Assembly: GCA_942492925.1 (NCBI GenBank)
Contig: OW818641.1
Span: forward strand, 868,001 to 932,000
Length of the DNA: 64,000 nt
Direction: 5' to 3'
Source: QZKY01 sp942492925
GTDB taxonomy: Bacteria > Pseudomonadota > Gammaproteobacteria > Burkholderiales > Burkholderiaceae_D
Part shown: positions 50,800-58,766 of the stretch, one piece after another
Numbering within the stretch: the first letter of the stretch is position 1
Layout: each line of letters opens with the position of its first letter
Notes under the pieces: model-generated
The model's input: only the letters and a program-made list of their open reading frames with translations
Databases searched by the model: none
What the model was told of the DNA's origin: nothing
Program-made: the position numbers and the translations under genes

Positions 50800-51243
50800 A
50801 TGAACTATAAATCTTTGTTAGTGGTGGCGCTTGAAGAAGCAAAACAAGGACTAGCCGAAGGCGGCGTGCCCGTCGGCGCGGCCTTGTTCGATGCACAGGG
50901 CAAGGTGCTCGGGCGGGGCCACAACCGCCGCGTGCAGGAAGGCGATCCGTCGATTCATGGCGAAACCGATGCGTTTCGCAAAGCGGGACGGCAACGCACG
51001 TATCGCGACAAAATTCTGGTGACCACGCTCGACCCGTGCTGGTATTGCAGCGGCTTGATCCGGCAATTCAACATCGGTACCGTGATCGTCGGCGAGTCGG
51101 TGAACTTCAAAGGCGGATCAGACTGGTTGCGCGAAAACGGCGTGAACGTGATTGATCTGGCAGATACCGAGTGCATCACGATGATGAAAGACTTCATCGC
51201 GACGCATCCGGAATTGTGGAACGAAGATATCGGTGTGGAGTGA
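50800..51243 (+). CDS. Cytosine deaminase, yeast Fcy1-type (CDA fold)
   Basis: A zinc nucleobase deaminase of 147 residues. The zinc site is HGE (H53, E55 as proton shuttle) and PCWYC (C80, C83), as in the CDA superfamily. The rest follows yeast cytosine deaminase closely, from memory: GESVNFKGGSDWL in place of GENVNFKSKGEKYL, and the C terminus WNEDIGVE in place of WFEDIGE. It is thus more like Fcy1 than bacterial CodA or TadA. Substrate could also be another pyrimidine or purine base. A structured leader precedes it and a SIMPL gene follows after 25 bases. Confidence 0.85.
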   Translation: MNYKSLLVVALEEAKQGLAEGGVPVGAALFDAQGKVLGRGHNRRVQEGDPSIHGETDAFRKAGRQRTYRDKILVTTLDPCWYCSGLIRQFNIGTVIVGESVNFKGGSDWLRENGVNVIDLADTECITMMKDFIATHPELWNEDIGVE

Positions 51244-51268
51244 GATCGCTTTATTTTAGGAGAGTGAT

Positions 51269-51958
51269 ATGCGTATTCTGGTATGGGCATTGCTGGCGGT
51301 TTGCAGCTTTTCTGCGGTAGCGAATCCGCTTGTGCCGGACGGACGGCCTGGCGTTCATCTGGAAGCGTCCGTTTCGCGTGACGTGTTGGAGGATACGGCG
51401 CATGCCGTGCTCTTTATTGAAAAAGAAAATGCCAGCGCAGTCCTGGCACAACAGCAGGTAAGCGAAGTGCTGTCCGCTGCTTTGGAAAAGGCAAAAAAAG
51501 GAAAGGACGTTTCCATCAAGACCGGCCGCACATCGACTTATGCCGTTTACGGCAAGGACAATCGCATGACAGGCTGGCGCGTTCGCGGTGAGCTTGTGCT
51601 GGAGAGCAAAGATGCGGCGGCGCTAAGTCAAAACCTGACGACGTTGGCCGAGACGATGAGTATTGAAAACATGTGGTTCTCGCTCTCGCTTGAGGCAAGG
51701 CGGAAGGTGCAGGAAACGTTGCAAGGAGACGCCATCATCGCTTTCCAGGAAAAAGCAGAGGCGGTCACGCGCCAGTTCGGTTACGCGCGGTATGCGCTTG
51801 CCGAGGCCAGAATTGCGACCGGTGGACAAAGCGTGCGCTTTCATGAAGGCGTGATGCAATTGAGCCGCGCCAAATCGGCCTCGCCCAGTGTGCCGATGGA
51901 AGCAGGCAAAACCATGGTGACCGTTTCAGTTTCGGGAACGATCAAGCTGGAGAAGTGA
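51269..51958 (+). CDS. SIMPL-domain (DUF541) periplasmic protein
   Basis: A 229-residue exported protein. The signal peptide MRILVWALLAVCSFSAVANP is followed by a SIMPL domain: LEASVSRDVLEDTAHAVLFIEKENAS, then RTSTYAVYGKDNRMTGWRVRGELVLESKD and a C-terminal strand set (TMVTVSVSGTIKLEK). AGGAGAG lies 5 bases before the ATG. Proteins of this domain include BP26 and YggE; function is largely unknown, with links to oxidative stress. It is probably co-transcribed with the deaminase. Confidence 0.87.
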   Translation: MRILVWALLAVCSFSAVANPLVPDGRPGVHLEASVSRDVLEDTAHAVLFIEKENASAVLAQQQVSEVLSAALEKAKKGKDVSIKTGRTSTYAVYGKDNRMTGWRVRGELVLESKDAAALSQNLTTLAETMSIENMWFSLSLEARRKVQETLQGDAIIAFQEKAEAVTRQFGYARYALAEARIATGGQSVRFHEGVMQLSRAKSASPSVPMEAGKTMVTVSVSGTIKLEK

Positions 51959-52146
51959 TGGCTTGCTTTGCGGGGTACTAATACGGCCTCCCTAATTCAC
52001 GGCGCCTCATTCTTTTATGAGTGGGTGAGCGATTTCCGTTATCGGCCAGTAGCAGTCGTTCATGTAATGTTTGTCAGAGTGTTTGCCGCGTATTACGATG
52101 CTGTATTATGATTGCCATATTTGCAATGGCATAGGGCGTTATAACC

Positions 52147-52494
52147 ATGACGACTAAAACAATAGACATTATCTATAGTGACGATAAATGTTCGGTTGTC
52201 GCCGCTACAGGTGACCAGTTTCCCTCACTGCTATTGCAACCTGATTTTGCAATCGAACTCGTAACCCTTTTGTGTGAAGCGCAGAAAGGGGCTGAAACCT
52301 TAGTAGCAAATCCCAAGGTCACGCCAATCCTGAATCTGTGTCACGTATTGGCCACCGTTCTTAACCGACTCGGCCACGAATTCGCTGAATGGCAAGTAAA
52401 GCAACCAATACCCCTTGAGCAAAAAGAAGCCTCTATTGCATACCTTGACGCTTGGTGCGAGATTCAGCGCTTGTCTTCCTTCCTCAATCGGTAG
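52147..52494 (+). CDS. Hypothetical protein, 115 residues
   Basis: Not recognised. It begins MTTKTIDIIYSDDKCSVVAATGDQFPSLLL, has two Cys and one predicted long helix (NLCHVLATVLNRLGHEFAEW), and no signal peptide or membrane segment. It is the first of three small genes with lower G+C than the surroundings (about 45-50% by eye), which suggests acquired DNA. No clear ribosome site precedes the ATG. Confidence 0.6.
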   Translation: MTTKTIDIIYSDDKCSVVAATGDQFPSLLLQPDFAIELVTLLCEAQKGAETLVANPKVTPILNLCHVLATVLNRLGHEFAEWQVKQPIPLEQKEASIAYLDAWCEIQRLSSFLNR

Positions 52495-52541
52495 GCGTCT
52501 GCTTTGAGTCGAAGACTGCCAATCAATCAAAAGGATGCTGA

Positions 52542-52982
52542 ATGAGAAACGGAAGAGGCTCCTCAATGTTCAAAAGCATTTTGGTCGGCGCAGCAACCGT
52601 GCCGTTAATTTGGCTTGTTATGAACTTGTTCCTCCATCCAACCAACTATCACTTCCGCAATTTCCTTATGACTATCGGAGGTTTTGCGATTGTGTGGATA
52701 TTTGTCTTAGTGTTTTGGCTCGTGATTGGTTTTACTGTCTGGGGGATTTGTGAAGAGTTCGCACCTCTTCGTTGCCTTGTTTCATCTGCAGTCCGATTCA
52801 GCTTCCTGGCTTTTGCAGTAAGTTTAATGCTCGGCTATGGTTATTTAGGTGAATGGGAGTCTTCGCTAGAAATTTATGCGGTGCCTGCGGCTATCTCCGC
52901 ATTCATCACTTGGTGGCTTGAGAAATGGTTTTGGCACCGTAGTAGTAAAACGAACGAACTAGTAACTACTATAAACAAATAG
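52542..52982 (+). CDS. Hypothetical small membrane protein, 146 residues
   Basis: Not recognised. Four hydrophobic segments are visible: ILVGAATVPLIWLVMNLF, IGGFAIVWIFVLVFWLVIGF, SFLAFAVSLMLGYGYL and IYAVPAAISAFITWWL. The tail is hydrophilic. An internal ATG at codon 9 (MFKSILVG) is an alternative start; AAAGGATGCTG before the first supports 52542. It is A+T-rich like its neighbours. Confidence 0.6.
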   Translation: MRNGRGSSMFKSILVGAATVPLIWLVMNLFLHPTNYHFRNFLMTIGGFAIVWIFVLVFWLVIGFTVWGICEEFAPLRCLVSSAVRFSFLAFAVSLMLGYGYLGEWESSLEIYAVPAAISAFITWWLEKWFWHRSSKTNELVTTINK

Positions 52983-53047
52983 GCACCTGACCCATCGGAC
53001 CGTCTGCAAAGGGTCGATTTCAGTCTAATGCTGGATTAAATTCATAT

Positions 53048-53317
53048 ATGGCTAATACCCATCCACTTGAACCGATAGATGCACATGGAGTGCCAGTCAG
53101 AATTGGGGACAACGTCGAAATACTTTCGATTCCTCATGGGCTCATCCACGACCTCCCGTTTGAGGACCAAGTGCGCTTAAAGTCTTTTCAAGGAAAGTTG
53201 GTATCAGTTGAAGATATAGATAGATTTGGATACCTTTGGTTTGCTTTTCCCGCATCTGGTTTTGCCTTAGAACCGAAGGCAGTTAGGCTGGTTGAAGAAA
53301 CTCCCAAATCGAACTAG
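53048..53317 (+). CDS. Hypothetical protein, 89 residues
   Basis: Not recognised. An acidic soluble protein that looks like a small beta barrel: VPVRIGDNVEILSIP, QGKLVSVEDIDRFGYLWFAFP and FALEPKAVRLVEE resemble strands of an SH3- or KOW-like fold (inference). No ribosome site is obvious before ATG 53048. It is the third gene of the low-G+C patch. Such small single genes often prove to be orphan immunity proteins, but nothing here shows that. Confidence 0.55.
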   Translation: MANTHPLEPIDAHGVPVRIGDNVEILSIPHGLIHDLPFEDQVRLKSFQGKLVSVEDIDRFGYLWFAFPASGFALEPKAVRLVEETPKSN

Positions 53318-53415
53318 CTGAAGGGCTGCATTGGGTCGATAGCCGCCTGCGAGGCATCTGAAAAAACCGCAGCAAAAAGTTGTCTTGGTTGACCGTATAG
53401 GTGATAATTCCGTGC

Positions 53416-53664
53416 ATGAACGACATGACACAACGCCCCCCGCTTCCCGACCGACTCTCCATCGATCCTCGCAGCCCTTACTTCAATGAGGCCGTATTCA
53501 GACACGAAGTCGGCATCAAGCTGAACGACAAAGACCGCAACGACGTTGAAGAATATTGCGTTAGCGAGGGTTGGGTGAAAGTCCCTGCCGGTAAGACGCT
53601 GGATCGCAAAGGCCAACCCTTGCTCATCAAGGTTAAAGGTAAGGTCGAACCGTATTATCGATAA
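53416..53664 (+). CDS. DUF3297 family protein
   Basis: An 82-residue protein beginning MNDMTQRPPLPDRLSIDPRSPYFNEAVFRHEVGIKLNDKDRNDVEEYC, which I recognise as the DUF3297 pattern, ending in GKTLDRKGQPLLIKVKGKVEPYYR. Function unknown. The ATG at 53416 is preferred to an in-frame GTG at 53401. Its G+C content is again that of the chromosome. A bidirectional terminator follows. Confidence 0.85.
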   Translation: MNDMTQRPPLPDRLSIDPRSPYFNEAVFRHEVGIKLNDKDRNDVEEYCVSEGWVKVPAGKTLDRKGQPLLIKVKGKVEPYYR

Positions 53665-53715
53665 GCGCGATCCTCAGGCAGGCATTGCCTGATTGAGCAC
53701 AAACCGAACACAAAC

Positions 53716-53745
53716 AAAAAAGGGCGGAAACTTCCGCCCTTTTTT
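53716..53745. terminator. Bidirectional rho-independent terminator
   Basis: AAAAAAGGGCGGAA (53716-53729) pairs with TTCCGCCCTTTTTT (53732-53745). It serves the DUF3297 gene on the plus strand and the FAH-family gene on the minus strand. Confidence 0.92.
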
Positions 53746-53765
53746 CATGCTCGCTCGACTGGCAA

Positions 53766-54635
53766 TCAACCCCAGATATTTTCTTTCTGACGCGGATTGG
53801 CTTTCACGATTTGCTTCTGTTCGCCCAGCCCTTCGATGCCGGCAACGACGACGTCGCCCGGTTTCAGGAAGGTTTGCGGATTTTTTGCCATGCCCACGCC
53901 CGGCGGCGTGCCGGTGCAGATTACGTCGCCCGGCAGCAGCGTCATGAAGTGGCTCAGGTAGCTGACCAGTTTCGCGCACGAGAAAATCATCTTGTCGGTA
54001 TTGCCGCTTTGCATGCGTTGGCCGTTCACATCCAGATACATCGCCAGCTTTTGCGGGTTGGGCACGTCATCGCGGGTGACGAGCCACGGGCCGATGGGGC
54101 CGAAGGTGTCGCAGCCTTTGCCTTTGTCCCATTGCGTGCCGCGTTCGATCTGGAATTCGCGTTCGGAGAGATCGTTGGTCGTGCAGTAACCGGCAACGTA
54201 GTTGAGCGCGTCTTCCTCGCTCACGTATTGCGCGGTCTTGCCGATGACGATGCCCAGTTCGATTTCCCAGTCGGATTTTTTCGAGTCCAGCGGCAGGATG
54301 ATGTCATCGTTCGAACCGCACAGGCAGGAGACGGCTTTCATGAAGACGATGGGTTCTTTCGGAAGGCGCATCTTCGCTTCTTCGGCATGGTCGGTGTAGT
54401 TGATACCGATGGCCACATATTTGCTGACAAACGCCACGGGCACGCCCAGACGCGGATTGCCCGGCACGAGCGGCAGCGACGCGGGATCGATTTTTCTGAG
54501 CTTGGCCAGCGCCTCGTCGGATAGTTGATCGGCCGTGAAATCTGCAATGATGCCGGAGAGATCGCGGAGTTTGCCGTCCTTATCGACCATTGCTGGTTTT
54601 TCTGCACCGGGTTGGCCATAGCGCGCCAGTTTCAT
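53766..54635 (-). CDS. Fumarylacetoacetate hydrolase (FAH) family protein
   Basis: A 289-residue enzyme of the FAH fold, which hydrolyses or decarboxylates beta-diketo acids, or acts as ureidoglycolate lyase. An N-terminal lid domain (MKLARYGQPGAEKPAMVDKDGKLRDLSGI) precedes the core YVAIGINYTDHAEE, the metal-binding Glu pair and Asp in KKSDWEIELGIVIGK, GPWLVTRDDVPNPQKL and LPGDVICTGTPPGVGMAKNPQTFLKPGD. The MKLARYG start is typical of the 2-hydroxyhepta-2,4-diene-1,7-dioate isomerase/ureidoglycolate lyase group. Substrate cannot be fixed from the context. Confidence 0.88.
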   Translation of the reverse strand: MKLARYGQPGAEKPAMVDKDGKLRDLSGIIADFTADQLSDEALAKLRKIDPASLPLVPGNPRLGVPVAFVSKYVAIGINYTDHAEEAKMRLPKEPIVFMKAVSCLCGSNDDIILPLDSKKSDWEIELGIVIGKTAQYVSEEDALNYVAGYCTTNDLSEREFQIERGTQWDKGKGCDTFGPIGPWLVTRDDVPNPQKLAMYLDVNGQRMQSGNTDKMIFSCAKLVSYLSHFMTLLPGDVICTGTPPGVGMAKNPQTFLKPGDVVVAGIEGLGEQKQIVKANPRQKENIWG

Positions 54636-54826
54636 ACCATCTCCTTCGTTGTGATGTCGGTTTGTACAATTTTGAGATTGTAGCTGAGTTTTTAAGGCGT
54701 TTGCGCTTTAATCCGCATGGGGCGGGCGGTAGGCAGGACCGACGTTTGAGAGAGATGGCGCGAACGAGGACGATGGCGTTAAAATGAAAGTTCCCGTTAT
54801 TCTTTGCAGCATGCGACGCAAAAGCC

Positions 54827-55345
54827 ATGAATACGCCGATTGTACTCACGAAAGTGTCTTTGACTTATTCGTCGACCGAGGATCGGATCCGTATGACCGG
54901 TCAAGTTAACGAATCGGGTGCGCGGGTTTTTTGGTTGACGTTGCGGATTTGTCAAAAGCTGGTCAGTATCGTGGGCAATTTTGTTGAAAAAGCCTCGGCT
55001 GTGCCGACCGGATCGGACAAGGAGCTGGTGCTGTCATTCAAGCAAAGTGCGGCGATGGTGAGAAAGCCCGCTTCGGATCCGGTGGTCCCGCCCGAGAATG
55101 CATCGGTCTCTCTGGTTGAAAGAGTGGACGTGACGTATCGCAAGGAGCAGATTTTACTCAGCTTCTTGATTCCGGGTGCAGACACGGCGCAGTTCGCCCT
55201 GTCGATTCAACAGGCCAGACAGTGGCTGGGCATTTTGCGTAATCAATACCGGCAAGCGGCATGGCCGATGGATGCCTGGCCAGGATGGATTTCAGGGGCG
55301 GAAGATCAGCCCATGCCGTCAGGCACCAGTCAGCGAGTACATTGA
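54827..55345 (+). CDS. Hypothetical protein, 172 residues
   Basis: Not recognised. It begins MNTPIVLTKVSLTYSSTEDRIRMTGQVNESGARVFWLTLRICQKLVSIVGNF and has a second similar segment near the C terminus (VERVDVTYRKEQILLSFLIPGADTAQFALSIQQARQWLGIL), so it may be an internal duplication of a strand-strand-helix unit. No signal peptide or membrane segment. It lies 122 bases before the YjgN gene. Confidence 0.7.
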   Translation: MNTPIVLTKVSLTYSSTEDRIRMTGQVNESGARVFWLTLRICQKLVSIVGNFVEKASAVPTGSDKELVLSFKQSAAMVRKPASDPVVPPENASVSLVERVDVTYRKEQILLSFLIPGADTAQFALSIQQARQWLGILRNQYRQAAWPMDAWPGWISGAEDQPMPSGTSQRVH

Positions 55346-55467
55346 CCGTTTGTCGCGTCGTTTCGGGAAAAGACTTGTGCGCAACAGAGGTAGCCTTTAT
55401 CGTTGACTTTGTGTGTCCCCAAAGCCAGAGTGAGTTGTCAATAGAGTAAATTTGTAGTTTTCCATCC

Positions 55468-56661
55468 ATGAGCGATTCCCGCGATTTTCCACCGACCGTC
55501 TTGCTGGGAGCGAACGGTAAACCCGTAATGCCGGTTTCTCCGACGCCGCGTCCGGCGCGACCACCCACGCCACCCCCGTCACCACCTGCGCCGACGTTTG
55601 ACCGTGACGCGCGCGAACCGTCTCGTCCAGAGCGGATGACTTTTTCCGGTACGGGAGGTGAATATTTTCGTATCTGGATCGTGAACCTGTTGCTCAATAT
55701 TGTCACCTGCGGCATTTATTCCGCGTGGGCAAAAGTGCGCAAGATGCGCTACTTCTACGACAACACGCAACTGGCCGGTTCTTCCTTTGAATACCACGGC
55801 AACCCTGTGGCGATTCTCAAGGGACGGTTGATTGCAGCGGGGTTGCTCGTTGCCTACAACGTTGCGCCGAAATTTTCCATGACGGCCGGTTACGTGATGA
55901 TGGTCATCTTTGCGCTTGTCATGCCGTGGCTGACGTGGAAAAGCTTGCAATTCAAGCTCTACAACTCCAGTTATCGGGGTATCCGTTTCAGCTTTTTTGG
56001 GTCGGCCAGGCAGGCTTACAAGGTTTACTTGCTCTATCCGATTTTGTCTGCGCTGACGCTGGGTTTGCTGGTGCCCTTCACGCATCAACGCATCAAAAAA
56101 TTCCAGCATGACGAAAGCCGTTTTGGCATGAGCCAGTTTTCATTTCATGGCTCTGCCGGAAAATTTTATGGCGCGTACTTTGTGACCATCGTGATTTTCT
56201 TCGTTGGGATGCTGGGGATCTTTTTTGTTGGCAAGATATTCGGCGGGAGTGTTTTCAAGTCGGCTTCGCAGGTTGGTGCGCAAAAGGGCGCGAGTCACAT
56301 GATTCTCGGGTTCGTGCTGATGGTCGCGTTTTTCGCGTGGGCCAACATGGTGTACCACGTTTTCATGACCATGCTCCAGAACCTCGTCTGGAACAACACG
56401 CGCTTGAATGTGCATGAGTTCAAGAGCGACATGGCATGGACTCGCGTGGTGTCCATCGCACTGACAAATGTATTGCTCATTGCGCTGACGCTAGGGCTTT
56501 TCACACCGTTCGCAAAAATTCGCATGCTGAAGTATCGTGTGGAATCCATGACGCTGATCCCGGCGGGAAATCTGGATGGCTTTGTGGCAGATACAGCGGC
56601 AGAAGTGTCGGCAACCAGCGAAGGCATGACCGACCTGCTTGATTTTGACTTTGCGTTGTGA
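55468..56661 (+). CDS. YjgN/DUF898 family inner-membrane protein
   Basis: A 397-residue membrane protein. A Pro-rich disordered N terminus (about 20-45; RPARPPTPPPSPPAPTF) is followed by two DUF898 repeats, each starting with a FxGxGGEYFRIWIVNLLLNIVTCGIYSAWAKVRKMRYFYDNT-type block; the second is FSFHGSAGKFYGAYFVTIVIFF. Eight or so helices are seen. Function unknown. The M48 protease gene begins 15 bases after the stop, and the two are probably one operon. Confidence 0.87.
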   Translation: MSDSRDFPPTVLLGANGKPVMPVSPTPRPARPPTPPPSPPAPTFDRDAREPSRPERMTFSGTGGEYFRIWIVNLLLNIVTCGIYSAWAKVRKMRYFYDNTQLAGSSFEYHGNPVAILKGRLIAAGLLVAYNVAPKFSMTAGYVMMVIFALVMPWLTWKSLQFKLYNSSYRGIRFSFFGSARQAYKVYLLYPILSALTLGLLVPFTHQRIKKFQHDESRFGMSQFSFHGSAGKFYGAYFVTIVIFFVGMLGIFFVGKIFGGSVFKSASQVGAQKGASHMILGFVLMVAFFAWANMVYHVFMTMLQNLVWNNTRLNVHEFKSDMAWTRVVSIALTNVLLIALTLGLFTPFAKIRMLKYRVESMTLIPAGNLDGFVADTAAEVSATSEGMTDLLDFDFAL

Positions 56662-56676
56662 TGTGGCCCATTCCAT

Positions 56677-57696
56677 ATGACGCAGACAATCTCCGCCGCT
56701 TACTTTGATGGAAAGACATCGCGCCGTCACGCCGTTGAGTTGATGCATCACAATGGCTTGATTGCGCTCTCCGGTGAGATTCGTCGGTCGTTCCGCTTGT
56801 CCGATGTGCAGGTGCTGGAACGTGTTGGGAATCGCACGCGCAAGCTGGCCTTTCCTGACGGCGCCTATCTTGAAGTGAACGATGCGGCCGCGTTCGACGC
56901 ATTGCTTGCCAAGCTTGGTTATCGCGATCCGGTTGCCATACGCATGCACCATAGCTGGCGGTGGATCATCGCAGCAGGGCTGGTTCTGATCGCGATTATT
57001 GTGCCTGGCTATTTATATGGATTACCCGCCGCAGCCAACCAGCTTGCCAAGCGGATGCCGCAGAATGTGCAGCACGGTATTGGAAACGAAGCGCTCGGCT
57101 TTCTCGACCAAAAAATATTTTCGCCGAGCGAATTGCCGCCGGAGCGTCAGCAAGCCATCGTGAGCCGCTTTGGCGCGCTCGCTTTGCCCAGGGAGGGCAC
57201 GCCCACTTACGAAATTCTGTTTCGCAAAAGCCGTATCGGGCCGAATGCCTTTGCCTTGCCGTCCGGTCAAATCGTGATGACGGATGAGCTGGTGAAAATG
57301 CTGGGCGATGATGACGCGGTGATGGGCGTGCTGGCACACGAACTGGGGCATTTGCATGAGCGGCATTTGCTGCGCAGGATTATTCAGGGCTCAGTTGTTG
57401 GCTTGGTGACGCTGGTGGTTTTTGGCGATGCCTCCTCTGTCGTGACGGCGATTCCGACGGCAATGCTCGACATGAAGTATTCGCGCGATGCTGAACGTGA
57501 AGCGGACAACTATGCAATCGCGATGATGCAAATTAACGCTATCAGTTTGAAAGGACTGGCGCTGACCTTTGAAAAACTCGGCAAGAAGTCGCCGCAAATG
57601 AGTGCCTATTTGTCGACGCATCCGCCAGCGACGGAACGCATCGAACGGGTCAGAAAAGCTGAGCAAGAGGCGACGTCATTCCCATCAAAACGATGA
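56677..57696 (+). CDS. M48-family membrane metalloprotease
   Basis: A zinc protease of 339 residues. An N-terminal soluble domain (YFDGKTSRRHAVELMHHNGLIALSGEIRRSF) is followed by one helix (WIIAAGLVLIAIIVPGYLYG, about 93-112) and an M48 domain with HELGH at 221-225 and the third ligand Glu in SRDAEREADNYAI. It ends THPPATERIERVRKAE, typical of BepA/LoiP-like proteases, which act on outer-membrane proteins. The N-terminal domain may bind the adjacent YjgN protein (inference). Confidence 0.9.
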   Translation: MTQTISAAYFDGKTSRRHAVELMHHNGLIALSGEIRRSFRLSDVQVLERVGNRTRKLAFPDGAYLEVNDAAAFDALLAKLGYRDPVAIRMHHSWRWIIAAGLVLIAIIVPGYLYGLPAAANQLAKRMPQNVQHGIGNEALGFLDQKIFSPSELPPERQQAIVSRFGALALPREGTPTYEILFRKSRIGPNAFALPSGQIVMTDELVKMLGDDDAVMGVLAHELGHLHERHLLRRIIQGSVVGLVTLVVFGDASSVVTAIPTAMLDMKYSRDAEREADNYAIAMMQINAISLKGLALTFEKLGKKSPQMSAYLSTHPPATERIERVRKAEQEATSFPSKR

Positions 57697-57833
57697 ACTA
57701 GTGGCTGAAAAACGACTGGGGTGGGGGCGATGTAGCGATAGGCCCATCTGATTTCGACACTATGCGCGCAACAGGCCAGAGTTGTCGATAAACGCTTGCG
57801 TGACGCACTGCCGACACGGGTGAAGGAGGCAAT

Positions 57834-57865
57834 AAAAAAGGGTTGTGTGAAAACAACCCTTTTTT
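57834..57865. terminator. Bidirectional terminator between the M48 gene and tRNA-Lys
   Basis: AAAAAAGGGTTGT (57834-57846) pairs with ACAACCCTTTTTT (57853-57865). On the minus strand it follows the tRNA 3' end by 15 bases; on the plus strand it follows the M48 gene. Confidence 0.88.
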
Positions 57866-57880
57866 ACTCTCAAAATCTGA

Positions 57881-57956
57881 TGGTAGGCTGTGAGTGGATC
57901 GAACACTCGACCTACGGATTAAGAGTCCGCTGCTCTACCAGCTGAGCTAACAGCCC
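57881..57956 (-). tRNA. tRNA-Lys (anticodon CUU)
   Basis: On the minus strand the 76-base sequence folds as a standard cloverleaf. The D-arm is GCTCAGCTGGTAGAGC, the anticodon arm GCGGA-CTCTTAA-TCCGT with anticodon CTT, and the T-arm contains GTTCGATCC. The CCA end is encoded (57881-57883). The acceptor stem begins GGGCTGT and ends ACAGCCT, so the first pair is G-U rather than G-C. Confidence 0.95.
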
Positions 57957-58240
57957 ATCAAGCGCAAGATTATAACAGCAATCCGGATTATTTTTCAAAT
58001 GGGTCTGTGATCTTGCCGTTTTTTCTGTCTTTTCCGTATGCCGGATGCATCATCGTACGTGCATGACGCGCACAGCTTGCCACGACGGCATGGCTGCGGC
58101 GCTTTCATGCAAGGAAATTGTTGAAAGTGCGAGCCGAAAAATCGGGATTTTTGCGTGGTTATAATCAAAACGGCGATAAACAGGGGGATATCTGTTTTGC
58201 CATTTTGAGGTTACATGAACACATTGAGAGGGGGAATGGT

Positions 58241-58615
58241 ATGAAACAACTCAGATTTATTACAGGATGGATTCTCGCTATCCTGATGGCGACGCTGTTG
58301 GGATGTGCGTCGTCTTCCTCTACGCCTTCCAGTGACGGGGTGGGCGGCTACTGGGATGATTCCGTTATTACCACGAAGGTCAAGTCGGCTATTTACGATG
58401 AGCCTAATTTGAAAGTGAATGATGTCAGTATTGAAACCGTAAGAGGTGTCGTGACCTTGATGGGGGAAGTCGAAACGGGTACAGCCAAGCGCAAAGCCGA
58501 GCGGGTCGCACGTCAGGTGGAAGGTGTGAAATCCATCAAAAACAAAATCAAGGTTGTGAAAAAAAAGAAGGTCAAGAAAAAACCAGTTGAACCAGAAGAA
58601 CAACCCCAAGTATAG
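58241..58615 (+). CDS. BON-domain lipoprotein (OsmY-like)
   Basis: A 124-residue envelope lipoprotein. Lipobox LLGC with C22, a Ser-rich linker, then one BON domain (SVITTKVKSAIYDEPNLKVNDVSIETVRGVVTLMGEVETGTAKRKAERVARQVEGVKSIKNKIKVV). The tail is KKKVKKKPVEPEEQPQ. BON domains bind phospholipid membranes. ATG 58241 follows GAGGGGG; earlier in-frame codons from 58118 are rejected because the lipoprotein signal fits here. A terminator follows. Confidence 0.9.
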   Translation: MKQLRFITGWILAILMATLLGCASSSSTPSSDGVGGYWDDSVITTKVKSAIYDEPNLKVNDVSIETVRGVVTLMGEVETGTAKRKAERVARQVEGVKSIKNKIKVVKKKKVKKKPVEPEEQPQV

Positions 58616-58685
58616 TCATGCGGAATCTTCAGGCGAAAATGAGCGATAAACTTTGGCGTCAGGGGAGTCATCGCTAATTTTCATG

Positions 58686-58711
58686 AAAAAGCGGAGAGGT
58701 CTCCGCTTTTT
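58686..58711 (+). terminator. Rho-independent terminator after the BON lipoprotein
   Basis: AAAAAGCGGAGA (58686-58697) pairs with TCTCCGCTTTTT (58700-58711), followed by TCTTTTTG. Confidence 0.9.
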
Positions 58712-58766
58712 CTTTTTGTTGGATATTGGTCAAAATGGTCATACGAGAGATTGGGAAAGAACCAGC

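Noticed and set aside
52139..53040. Possible integron cassettes (GTTATAAC before the first orphan gene)
   Set aside because: No attC-like imperfect inverted repeats of suitable length lie between the genes, and no integrase is present.
57834..57960. Genomic island at tRNA-Lys
   Set aside because: No integrase and no repeat of the tRNA 3' end was found in the neighbouring sequence.
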